Origin: Flavobacteriaceae bacterium
Lineage (GTDB): Bacteria; Bacteroidota; Bacteroidia; Flavobacteriales; Flavobacteriaceae
Assembly: GCA_013214275.1 (NCBI GenBank)
Contig: JABSPP010000099.1
Span: 1 to 6,483, forward strand
Direction: 5' to 3'
Length of the DNA: 6,483 nt
The notes under the pieces are model-generated. The model was not told the DNA's origin. It saw nothing but the letters and a program-made list of their open reading frames with translations, and searched no databases. The position numbers were made by a program, and so were the translations under genes. Positions 1-6,064 of the stretch are shown in pieces (the stretch's first letter is position 1; each line of letters opens with the position of its first letter).

Positions 1-6
1 TAGATT

Positions 7-678
7 TTGGGTAGTAAGAATAAGCTTAGGCGTTTCAAAGAAAACGAAACGTTTCCCAATGTGATTCAACCGACAAGAGAAGAGGTTATTGGTAACTTCT
101 TACACAAGGGAAGATGGCACTCTTTCTTTAATAATGATCACCCGATTGTTTTGGAGTTAGGTTGTGGAAAAGGAGAATACACACTAGCTTTAGCTAGAAA
201 GAATCCCTTTAAAAATTTTATCGGAATTGATATTAAAGGAGCTCGTTTTTGGCGTGGAGCAAAAACAGCTCTGAAAGAAAATCTGACTAATGTCGCGTTT
301 ATCAGAACTCAAATAGAATTGATTGATCATATCTTTGCTCAAGGGGAAGTCGATGAAATCTGGATTACCTTCCCTGATCCACAGATTAAATATAAACGTA
401 CAAAACACAGAATGACTAACAAAGAGTTCCTCAAGAAGTACCATGGTGTTTTAAAAGAAGGCGGCATCCTTCATCTAAAAACAGATAGCGAATTTATGCA
501 CGGTTATACGCTGGGACTCCTTCATGGTGAGGGGCATGAAATCCTTCATGCTAGTCACGATATATATAACTTACGATCTTCTCCAGAAGAGGTTACAGGA
601 ACCCAGACATTCTACGAACAGCAATACCTAGAGAAAAATAAAGCCATCACCTACATTCAATTTAGAGTTCGGTACTAA
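7..678 (+). CDS. trmB: tRNA (guanine-N7-)-methyltransferase TrmB
   Basis: This cytoplasmic enzyme uses S-adenosylmethionine to make 7-methylguanosine at position 46 in the variable loop of tRNAs. The 223-residue length is normal for bacterial TrmB. Seen directly: the N-terminal block KNKLRRFKENETFPNV at residues 4-19, a Rossmann SAM-binding motif LELGCGKGEY at 49-58, an acidic strand end at D75 (IGID), the family motif TFPDPQ at 121-126 followed by a basic stretch to R135, and the closing TYIQFRVRY. FPDPQ in place of the FPDPW common in proteobacteria fits Bacteroidetes. The start is a TTG at 7. A stop codon lies in frame at 1-3 and the N-terminal homology begins right after this TTG, so no better start exists, but any ribosome binding site is outside the window. 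It converges with the nuclease gene 71 bp downstream. Product identity is secure; the start is less so. Confidence 0.95.
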   Translation: MGSKNKLRRFKENETFPNVIQPTREEVIGNFLHKGRWHSFFNNDHPIVLELGCGKGEYTLALARKNPFKNFIGIDIKGARFWRGAKTALKENLTNVAFIRTQIELIDHIFAQGEVDEIWITFPDPQIKYKRTKHRMTNKEFLKKYHGVLKEGGILHLKTDSEFMHGYTLGLLHGEGHEILHASHDIYNLRSSPEEVTGTQTFYEQQYLEKNKAITYIQFRVRY

Positions 679-703
679 CCTTCACCTCACATCAAACAAT
701 AAT

Positions 704-734
704 ATCTGGATTTTTTGACTTTCAATATTCAGAT
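704..734. terminator. Weak hairpin between convergent genes
   Basis: ATCTGGA (704-710) can pair with TTCAGAT (728-734) through one G-U pair, leaving a 17-base loop that starts with six T. It sits in the 71-bp gap between the convergent trmB and nuclease genes, where a terminator for both is expected. The stem is short, AT-rich and lacks a clear T-tract after it, so the assignment rests mainly on position. Confidence 0.2.
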
Positions 735-749
735 TACATACTAGTAAAT

Positions 750-3497
750 CTAATATGGAAGTTCTCTGGGTTCCTTAAAAGATATCGAAGAATTAAAAAT
801 TTCGGAGATGATAGTTCCCACACTTTCAATGGCCCTTTTTAGTCTCTCAGGAGTTATGTGATGGTCGTAACCTCCACGTTTTTCTGAGAAGTTCACCCTT
901 ATGAGTCCGTCTTTCAGATTCCTAAACGAGTAAATACCCGCCTCTATGGTTTTGGTATTATCTGAGCTTTGGCTCATATAGAGATGTGAGTACATCAATA
1001 ACTGAATGGCTTTTTCAAATTGATAATCTTGAATTTCATCCAAATTGGAAATTTTTAGTTGCTTCAACGCTACCAATCCTGTCTTGTAATCTACCACTCG
1101 TGTTGTACCATTGTATTCGTCAATCCGGTCTACAATTCCTTTGATGACAACAGGGAAGTCAACCCCTTGAACTTGAATAGAAGTTTTTAAATGTTGCTCG
1201 GTAGCAAGTATTTTAATCTGATTTCCTTTTTTAAGCAAATCAATTTCAAGATCCAAAAAGCGATGGACATAATTTTGAGCAACCTCAAATACTAAACGAT
1301 TCATCCCTAAGTGATAATTTCCTTTTTTAAAATGCTTAATAACATATTTTGTGACCAGCGATTCCGTCTTTGTCTTCATTTCTGAAAGGAGTACTGTGCT
1401 CAAAAACCGATCTTTTAACGGGGTATATAACTCATCTAAAGTATCGTGTACAATCGTTCCCAGTGTGTTGGCGGCAATGGTTTCTTCTACCTCCTCAACC
1501 TGTTTTAAGCCCAATACACGCTCTTTATAAAACTCAATAGGACTGTATAGATATCGGGCAATTGCCGAAGGCGAAATTCCCTTTTGAGCATAATGATGTA
1601 ACTTTTCTGTGACATTGGGATGTTTTTGTATATCTCCTAATTTCCTTATTTCGGTTGTCACCTTTTGAGTGATAGACCGTTGTTGAATATCATTGCGAAG
1701 TAGTTCTAACTGTGTGATAAATCGACTTTTTTCACCGTTGCCATAATCGTCATTTTCAGTATTGTATATAAGGAAGATGTTTTCTGCCCTTTGTAACAAC
1801 CTAAAAAAGTGATAGGAGAAAATAGCATCTCTTTCGCGATAGGTAGGAAGTCCAAACTGAACCTTTACATCAAATGGAATAAACGTATTTTGACGGCTAC
1901 CAGAAGGAATAACACCCTCGTTAACAGAGGTAATAATAACATTTTTAAAATCTAAAACACGTGTTTCAAGCATCCCCATAATTTGAAGTCCCTTTAAAGG
2001 TTCTCCTCGAAAAGATAACTTTTCAGAAGTAACAATCCTTTTGTAAAATGTGTATAAAGTTTTGATATTCTCAAAATAACCATACTTGCTATTCAACGTT
2101 TTTAACTGGGTAAATGCCGTATGAAATCGAAATAAGTACTCCTTCTCTAAAGAAGAAACACCATCTCTACTTTGCTCTATTAGCAAGATGATACGATCTA
2201 TAAAATTCTCAATACCAATGTAAGGTTGAAAAATAGTCAATAGAGACACTCGTATCGTTTCATCCAAAGGTGATAAAAAACGAGTTAGGTCTTCCAATGA
2301 GATAAACGATGTATTCTCCCTTGAAATAATTTTCTCAACACCGCTGATAAAACCTTCGTACTTTTTTGGTAAAAATTGAAAAATAAGCGGGTTTTTAATC
2401 CACCGAAGAACATCCTTATAATAAAATTCATTTGTTGATTTCTTCTGTAATTTCTCCTGATTAATAAATAGTTGAAATACCGAAGTGATAAAATTTGCTG
2501 TGGGAATACTTTTCAAAGGATACCCCATGGTAATATTAAGAGCATCAACCTTATCAGGGATAGAATTCAGAGCAACCGAAAGCAACGATTCATCTCCCAA
2601 TACCAATGCTGTATCTTGATATTCGTTAAAACTTTCTAAAATCTCCCCTGCATATTTTAACTGTAAAATATGTTTGGCAACACCGATCACTTGAATATTT
2701 TTAGGTGTATCGAAGTGAGAACTCATCAGTTTAACATCTCGTTTTTCATAGTATTTCCATCGGGTGGTATAATCCCTAACAAAGCGGCCTGCAAGGTGAT
2801 TACTCTCAAAAAATGACCGATCTATATCCCAATATATTGTTGCTGACCCAGCATTTAAAAAAGTTTCAATCAACAGTTCTTCAGCTTTATTTAAAGCATT
2901 AAAGCCAATAAAAATAAATTGTGTTGTAGTATGTCTAGACAGAAAAGACGTTGTTTTCTTTGTTGCTTCTCTATAAAGCAACCCTTGATATCCCGTTTTT
3001 AGCTGAAGCAAATATTCATAGTAGCGATCGTAGTAATGCGCCAGTCGCTCCATAAAAATAAAATGATCTTTAATCAATGTCGTTTCCTTAAACTCTCCTT
3101 TTACTGACCATTTTCTCAGCCGTTGGATATCTCTCAGATAGGTAAAAATATCTTTTGAATTCACTAAATATTGATCTACCTCACTAAAATCTTGTAGGAC
3201 GACAGAAGCCCAAGAAGAAAAGATGTCAAAACTATCAGGATTCTTCTCTATTTCGCAGTAAATCTTATAAAAGTAAAATAACAGCTGAATGGTATATCCT
3301 TTTTGAATTCCCGAAATGTTTTCGATAAAATGTTCGATGGTGACTATTTGTGGGAGAAACCCTTGAGTGAGTTTCTTTTTCAACTCATTTCGCAGAAAAA
3401 TCCCTGCCCTTTGGGAGGGAAGTATAAAAACACATTCCTCAAAAGAGTCATGTGCTGTCAAAATATCATTTAATATCTCAGAAATAAAGGACTTCAC
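750..3497 (-). CDS. AddB/RecB-like PD-(D/E)XK nuclease (helicase-nuclease subunit)
   Basis: The protein probably works in the cytoplasm with an AddA-type UvrD helicase to process double-strand DNA ends for RecA-dependent repair. Seen in its 915 residues: an N-terminal LPSQRAGIFLRNEL (26-39) where AddB has a Walker A loop, here lacking GKT/S; a central block GMLETRVLDF...TSVNEGVIPSG (508-533) like a degenerate SF1 helicase motif; and a C-terminal RecB-family nuclease from SPSAIARYL (642). The nuclease keeps H684 (LGTIVH), D790 (GIVD), D803 and K805 (VVDYKTG) and Q832 (QLLMY), so it is likely active. Only two cysteines occur (C22, C81), so the four-cysteine iron-sulfur staple of Bacillus AddB is absent. 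The GTG start follows an in-frame TAG by six codons, and the first residues match the family. No addA lies next to it in the window. The family is secure; the addB name is inferred. Confidence 0.88.
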   Translation of the reverse strand: MKSFISEILNDILTAHDSFEECVFILPSQRAGIFLRNELKKKLTQGFLPQIVTIEHFIENISGIQKGYTIQLLFYFYKIYCEIEKNPDSFDIFSSWASVVLQDFSEVDQYLVNSKDIFTYLRDIQRLRKWSVKGEFKETTLIKDHFIFMERLAHYYDRYYEYLLQLKTGYQGLLYREATKKTTSFLSRHTTTQFIFIGFNALNKAEELLIETFLNAGSATIYWDIDRSFFESNHLAGRFVRDYTTRWKYYEKRDVKLMSSHFDTPKNIQVIGVAKHILQLKYAGEILESFNEYQDTALVLGDESLLSVALNSIPDKVDALNITMGYPLKSIPTANFITSVFQLFINQEKLQKKSTNEFYYKDVLRWIKNPLIFQFLPKKYEGFISGVEKIISRENTSFISLEDLTRFLSPLDETIRVSLLTIFQPYIGIENFIDRIILLIEQSRDGVSSLEKEYLFRFHTAFTQLKTLNSKYGYFENIKTLYTFYKRIVTSEKLSFRGEPLKGLQIMGMLETRVLDFKNVIITSVNEGVIPSGSRQNTFIPFDVKVQFGLPTYRERDAIFSYHFFRLLQRAENIFLIYNTENDDYGNGEKSRFITQLELLRNDIQQRSITQKVTTEIRKLGDIQKHPNVTEKLHHYAQKGISPSAIARYLYSPIEFYKERVLGLKQVEEVEETIAANTLGTIVHDTLDELYTPLKDRFLSTVLLSEMKTKTESLVTKYVIKHFKKGNYHLGMNRLVFEVAQNYVHRFLDLEIDLLKKGNQIKILATEQHLKTSIQVQGVDFPVVIKGIVDRIDEYNGTTRVVDYKTGLVALKQLKISNLDEIQDYQFEKAIQLLMYSHLYMSQSSDNTKTIEAGIYSFRNLKDGLIRVNFSEKRGGYDHHITPERLKRAIESVGTIISEIFNSSISFKEPRELPY

Positions 3498-3897
3498 TCG
3501 TTTAAATTTATTCTAATTAGTTGATACTTTAATTTTATAATCCTGATTTACTGATCTTCATTTGATTAATCTCTCCAAGAGAGACTCGTATAAAGTAAAG
3601 GTTCACACTTTAACCATTGGAACTCTCTAGAATTCAAAAGCAAGGATTAAATGTACTGTTTTTTATCACATTCTTTTGGTTAATTTACATTCTAAATTGT
3701 TGAGGGAGATGTCTGCTAAGTAGCAAATCCATTAAACTTATTCTTTTCAGTAAAAAAGAATTTACTACCAGCGAATTCCCCTGTTATTAGAGCACTTCTA
3801 AAAGCTTATCTTTATGAACAAAGAAATGGCTTCAAAGTTATTTTCTCACGACTAAGAATCCCTCCAATAAAGCTAGGGTATATCTGTTGTACTACAA

Positions 3898-3996
3898 ATG
3901 GAAACAATTAATTTAGCTCCAAATCATCGAGTAAATTTGATTTGTAACTCCCTACAAAAAGATGCTGTTAGTTTGGTGAATATTCATTTAAAATGA
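3898..3996 (+). pseudogene. Short unrecognised reading frame, possible gene tail
   Basis: A 32-codon frame begins with ATG at 3898 and encodes METINLAPNHRV followed by a hydrophobic stretch. The frame is also open for seven codons before the ATG. Its TGA stop (3994-3996) lies inside the left arm of the terminator hairpin, as often seen at the 3' end of real genes. No ribosome binding site precedes the ATG. It is either the tail of a decayed plus-strand gene, perhaps linked by a frameshift to the open frame at 3720-3911, or a chance frame. I do not recognise the protein. Confidence 0.2.
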
Positions 3997-4030
3997 GCTG
4001 ATTAATCATTCTAATGGGCTCATTTTTTTT
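3990..4030 (+). terminator. Rho-independent terminator
   Basis: AAAATGAGC (3990-3998) pairs perfectly with GCTCATTTT (4018-4026), and a run of eight T spans 4023-4030. The 19-base loop contains the palindrome TGATTAATCA. The T-run fixes the direction as plus strand. No intact plus-strand gene lies upstream before trmB, so the terminator appears to have outlived the gene it served. Confidence 0.75.
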
Positions 4031-4154
4031 CAATTTTGATTTGAAGATAATTTATCACCAGCTCAATGAAGTACAATTGGTAACAATCTGACCAGAGAAA
4101 TTGTAGATTTTCCTTAAACGATATTGAAGACATCTTAGCAGGACATTTAAAAGG

Positions 4155-4274
4155 TATATTACAGACGATGCCTCAAAAGTAACAGCAACTAGAAATTTAA
4201 AGGCATTACCTGAATTAGGAGCTTTTAATATAAAAAGGAGCGGAAGAAGCGCACATTACTATTTGAGTTTATAA
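4155..4274 (+). pseudogene. Remnant of a Fic-type C-terminal winged helix
   Basis: The frame from 4155 to the TAA at 4272-4274 reads YITDDASKVTATRNLKALPE and then a segment with GAFNIKRSGRSAHYYLSL. This fits the winged-helix C-terminus common in Fic proteins and related regulators, where YIT, then SKATATRDL in the recognition helix, then GRSTRYYL in the wing are typical. About ten residues between YIT and SK seem lost compared with the usual form. The frame is closed by a TGA at 4125-4127, and no Fic core precedes it, so this is a 39-codon relic. It differs from the C-terminus of the intact Fic gene 165 bp downstream, so it is not a simple duplicate. The family match is from memory of the motif pattern. 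Confidence 0.5.
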
Positions 4275-4349
4275 TATATTTAGATTGCCTTGAAACCGAG
4301 GACTACGATAAAATTACCAAGTCTGTGGCTTTTTAGCATTAATTTATTT

Positions 4350-4390
4350 AACGTTTATCATATTTTTATTTGACGTTTATTTACGTTTTA
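4350..4390 (+). repeat. Three phased ACGTTT repeats upstream of the Fic gene
   Basis: ACGTTTAT occurs at 4351-4358 and 4373-4380, and ACGTTTTA at 4383-4390. The starts are 22 and 10 bp apart, about two and one helical turns, so all three face nearly the same side of the DNA. They lie 49-88 bp before the Fic start codon and could be an operator, perhaps for the winged helix of the Fic protein itself. That role is inference; the region is AT-rich, so chance is not excluded. Confidence 0.35.
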
Positions 4391-4423
4391 TATACACTTT
4401 AACTACATTTTGTTATACCTTTA
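4370..4423 (+). promoter_or_regulatory. Candidate promoter region of the Fic gene
   Basis: Two readings are possible. TACCTTTA at 4416-4423 matches seven of eight positions of the Bacteroidetes -7 box TAnnTTTG and would give a leader of about ten bases before the ATG at 4439, but no TTTG lies at the right distance upstream. Alternatively TTGACG (4370-4375) and TACACT (4393-4398) are 17 bp apart, like a conventional -35/-10 pair, and overlap the ACGTTT repeats. The sequence alone does not decide between them. Confidence 0.35.
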
Positions 4424-4438
4424 TCAAAAATATAGAAG

Positions 4439-5521
4439 ATGGCTTTTCATCCGAACTATACTATTACACTAGAAATCGCTAAAGATTTAGCCAAAATAGA
4501 GGAAAGCAAACAGCAATTTGAGAACACTCCTGTAAGCGCTACTTTATTAAGTTCTTTAAGAAAGTCTTCAAGATTGGTGGCGACCCACTACTCCACTCAA
4601 ATTGAAGGAAATAGGCTTACAATGGAAGAAGTGACCCAAGTTGTAGAACAAAAAGTCAGTGGATTAGCAGGAAGAGAACGGGATGAAAAAGAGGTTAAAA
4701 ACTATTACCTAGCTTTAGAATATGTGGACAATAACCACACAAAACCACTTACTGAAAAAATATTACAAACCATTCACGGATTAGTTTTATTTGGCAAAAA
4801 AAAACCTACAGAATATCGAGACGGACAAAATGTAATCAAAGATGGATTTTCTGGAGCTATTGTATATATGCCTCCAGAAGCATCTGATGTTTCGCAAATG
4901 ATGAAAGACCTAATAGAATGGATCAATGAGAAGCTATTAGAAAAAAAAGTTCCTGTACCCATTATAGCCGCTTTGGCGCACTATCAGTTCGCAACAATCC
5001 ATCCCTATTATGATGGTAATGGGCGAACAGCGCGTTTACTAACCAATTATATCCTTCATCACGGAGGATATGGATTAAAAGGAATTTATTCTTTAGAAGA
5101 GTATTACGCAAAAAACATTCACGGCTATTATAACGCTTTAGCAGTTGAGGACATTCCTAATTATTATATGGGTCGTGAACAAGCTGATTTAACTGACTTC
5201 TTAGAATATTTTACAAAAGGAATGGCTATTGCTTTTACTAACATTGTTAAGAACTCAAAAAAACAGACTACTTCCATATCAAATGATAATTCCAAATTAC
5301 TTCGGGAACTATCCAATAAACAACGCATAGCTCTAGACTTATTTCTGCAACAAAGAGAAATCACTACTAGCGATTTAGCCAATTATTTAGGCGTTTCTAA
5401 AAGAAGTGCATCCATACTTATTAAAAAATGGTTAGATAATGAATTTCTTGTCATTGGAAATCCTTCTAATAAAGCGAGGACGTATTTACTTCACGAAAGG
5501 TGGGAAAAGTTAATTTTCTGA
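4439..5521 (+). CDS. Fic family protein with C-terminal winged helix (putative AMPylase)
   Basis: Fic enzymes usually transfer AMP from ATP to a hydroxyl side chain of a target protein; the target here is unknown. The 360 residues show a Fic_N-like N-terminal part (about 1-95) and then the Fic core, with the flap GAIVYMPPE at 139-147 and the active-site loop HPYYDGNGRTAR at 188-199, holding the catalytic H188. The usual phenylalanine of HPFxDGNGR is Y190, a tolerated change. STQIEGN at 52-58 matches the inhibitory [S/T]xxxE[G/N] helix with E56, which places it in class II, self-inhibited from the N-terminal side. From about 288 to the end, TTSDLANYLGVSKRSASILI and a wing suggest a DNA-binding domain. 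The ATG follows an in-frame TAG by one codon, so it cannot start earlier. No separate antitoxin gene adjoins it. It stands alone between decayed genes, which suggests acquisition by transfer. Confidence 0.92.
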   Translation: MAFHPNYTITLEIAKDLAKIEESKQQFENTPVSATLLSSLRKSSRLVATHYSTQIEGNRLTMEEVTQVVEQKVSGLAGRERDEKEVKNYYLALEYVDNNHTKPLTEKILQTIHGLVLFGKKKPTEYRDGQNVIKDGFSGAIVYMPPEASDVSQMMKDLIEWINEKLLEKKVPVPIIAALAHYQFATIHPYYDGNGRTARLLTNYILHHGGYGLKGIYSLEEYYAKNIHGYYNALAVEDIPNYYMGREQADLTDFLEYFTKGMAIAFTNIVKNSKKQTTSISNDNSKLLRELSNKQRIALDLFLQQREITTSDLANYLGVSKRSASILIKKWLDNEFLVIGNPSNKARTYLLHERWEKLIF

Positions 5522-5533
5522 TTTTTAAAACAT

Positions 5534-5561
5534 CTAGTTTTTGAATAAATCAAATATCTAG
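5534..5561. terminator. Imperfect hairpin after the Fic gene
   Basis: CTAG (5534-5537) and TTTGA (5540-5544) can pair with TCAAA (5550-5554) and CTAG (5558-5561) around the loop ATAAA, with a small internal bulge. It begins 13 bp after the Fic stop codon. No T-run follows, so termination here is only a guess based on position. Confidence 0.2.
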
Positions 5562-5573
5562 AAGGTTGCAGAC

Positions 5574-5599
5574 AATTGGTTGAATAGAACTAATTGGTT
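5574..5599 (+). repeat. AATTGGTT direct repeat before a broken regulator-like gene
   Basis: AATTGGTT occurs at 5574-5581 and again at 5592-5599, 18 bp apart. The second copy touches TTACATTTTTGTAA, a small inverted repeat that includes TACATTTT (5599-5606), a partial TAnnTTTG box. The layout resembles a promoter with operator sites for the degraded gene that starts at 5613. Function is inferred and probably lost. Confidence 0.25.
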
Positions 5600-5612
5600 A
5601 CATTTTTGTAAT

Positions 5613-5768
5613 ATGTCTAAACGTGAACAAAAAAAGAGATTCCTAAGTACTATAATTCTCCCCAATTAATAGGACAGGTTTAAAACAACTACCCTGGAGC
5701 AAGCCAAAGTATCCAAAGGAAACTATTTTAATCATTTCGAGACAAGCCTATGGGAATTAAACCCTTAG
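5613..5768 (+). pseudogene. Degraded helix-turn-helix regulator, TetR-like
   Basis: From the ATG at 5613 the frame reads MSKREQKKRFLSTII and then meets TAA and TAG at 5667-5672. In the same frame after the stops it resumes with TTTLEQAKVSKGNYFNHFET and ends at a TAG (5766-5768). A basic N-terminus, then TTLEQ, then VSKGNxYxHF is the pattern of the TetR N-terminal DNA-binding domain, with the recognition helix at VSKGN. A few residues seem deleted between LEQ and AKVSK, and the ligand-binding domain is missing. A different frame (MGIKPLAIALRLKLK, 5750-5797) continues after it and may be a frameshifted piece. The family match rests on a short motif; a phage-type HTH is an alternative. Confidence 0.35.
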
Positions 5769-5832
5769 CTATCGCCCTGCGATTAAAACTTAAATAAGAT
5801 AATGATGTTGAAAGAGGTTGATCATGGAATTT

Positions 5833-5865
5833 AAAAAAGAAAGGCTTTCAGTTTCCTAAAAGCCT
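5833..5865 (-). terminator. Rho-independent terminator downstream of the tRNA fragment
   Basis: On the minus strand AGGCTTTTAG and CTGAAAGCCT form a 10-bp stem with one G-U pair around a GAAA tetraloop, followed by TTCTTTTTT. This is a strong intrinsic terminator. It lies 11 bp past the 3' end of the tRNA fragment on the same strand, where a tRNA transcript would end. It therefore marks the left side of the fragment as the original downstream flank of the tRNA gene. Confidence 0.85.
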
Positions 5866-5876
5866 CATTATTTCTG

Positions 5877-5922
5877 TGATCGCGATAGGATTCGAACCTA
5901 TGACCGTCTGCTTAGAAAACAG
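5877..5922 (-). tRNA. tRNA 3' half, probably Arg (TCT), attachment-site copy
   Basis: Read on the minus strand from the 5922 side, the sequence gives a seven-base anticodon loop TTTCTAA (anticodon TCT, arginine), the anticodon-stem 3' arm GCAGA, variable bases CGGTC, a perfect T arm ATAGG-TTCGAAT-CCTAT, the acceptor 3' arm CGCGATC and discriminator A. CCA is not encoded. The matching 5' acceptor arm GATCGCG and a D arm are absent on the other side, and the base pairing fails at the start of the anticodon stem, so this is a half gene and not functional. A tRNA 3' half beside an integrase gene is the classic mark of an attachment site. The amino-acid identity is inferred from the loop alone. 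Confidence 0.72.
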
Positions 5923-5929
5923 GCATTTT

Positions 5930-5956
5930 TTGGTTTATCCTGGTACCTATTGGTTT
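5930..5956 (+). repeat. TTGGTTT repeats with 10-bp phasing next to the attachment site
   Basis: TTGGTTT occurs at 5930-5936 and 5950-5956, and the shorter TGGT at 5941-5944 sits between them. TGGT thus recurs exactly every 10 bp (5931, 5941, 5951). The repeats begin about 8 bp from the tRNA half. Regularly phased short sites beside the crossover region are typical of binding sites for the integrase, an excision factor or a bending protein. Which one is not known. Confidence 0.35.
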
Positions 5957-6024
5957 CTAATGACTGTATTTGAGTGATTTACGTTTCAATAGCGTTCGAT
6001 AAAGATCATTAAAAATCTTAATTC

Positions 6025-6043
6025 GCGTGCAAACTGCGTGCAA
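6025..6043 (+). repeat. GCGTGCAA direct repeat, probable integrase arm sites
   Basis: GCGTGCAA is repeated at 6025-6032 and 6036-6043, one helical turn (11 bp) apart, 22 bp before the integrase start codon. Tyrosine recombinases with an N-terminal arm-binding domain, as encoded here, bind such paired short repeats flanking the core site. The overlap with the promoter region would also let the integrase limit its own expression. Binding is inferred. Confidence 0.45.
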
Positions 6044-6052
6044 GTTATTTTG

Positions 6053-6060
6053 TACCTTTC
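6053..6060 (+). promoter_or_regulatory. Candidate -7 box of the integrase gene
   Basis: TACCTTTC matches seven of eight positions of the Bacteroidetes -7 consensus TAnnTTTG. It ends four bases before the integrase ATG at 6065. No TTTG is evident about 20 bp upstream, where the GCGTGCAA repeats lie instead. The bases just before the ATG are pyrimidine-rich, so there is no Shine-Dalgarno site. If the box is used, the transcript would be leaderless or nearly so. Confidence 0.4.
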
Positions 6061-6064
6061 CTCT

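Larger units (their letters stand above)
3498..4154. other. AT-rich stretch with no intact gene
   Basis: No convincing full gene was found on either strand between the nuclease start and the Fic-type remnant. On the plus strand a frame stays open from 3720 to 3911 (63 codons, no ATG start, beginning just after a TAA). Its translation includes LLKAYLYEQRNGFKVIFSRL, which looks protein-like but matches no family I know. A second plus frame follows at 3898-3996 and a terminator at 3990-4030. A further plus frame runs 4084-4182 after a TAA and includes LNDIEDILAGHLKG, also unrecognised. The shifting frames suggest decayed genes. The promoter of the minus-strand nuclease must also lie at the left end, but no clear TAnnTTTG box was seen there. 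Confidence 0.5.

Noticed and set aside
190..444. 84-codon minus-strand frame inside trmB
   Set aside because: It lies wholly opposite the well-supported trmB coding sequence and its translation has no recognisable motif.
3570..3610. Small hairpins (TCTCTCCAAGAGAGA and AAAG...CTTT) before the nuclease gene
   Set aside because: Stems of four or five bases in AT-rich DNA without a T-run are expected by chance.
3661..3780. Minus-strand frame containing SLMDLLLSRHLPQQFRM, possibly transposase-like
   Set aside because: It is short, is interrupted by stops just upstream, and I could not tie it to a specific transposase family.
4280..4336. Plus-strand frame encoding LDCLETEDYDKITKSVAF
   Set aside because: It looks protein-like but is only 18 residues, has no start, and matches no family I can name; not enough to call a remnant.
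4774..5382. Minus-strand frames of 62 and 72 codons within the Fic gene
   Set aside because: They are antisense shadows of a gene with clear catalytic motifs and look non-protein-like.
5877..5960. A complete tRNA gene on the minus strand
   Set aside because: No 5' acceptor arm GATCGCG or D arm is found on the 5923-5960 side, and the anticodon stem does not pair fully.
5930..6043. CRISPR-like repeats
   Set aside because: The repeat units are 4-8 bases with 6-13 base gaps, far too short for CRISPR, and fit recombinase binding sites better.
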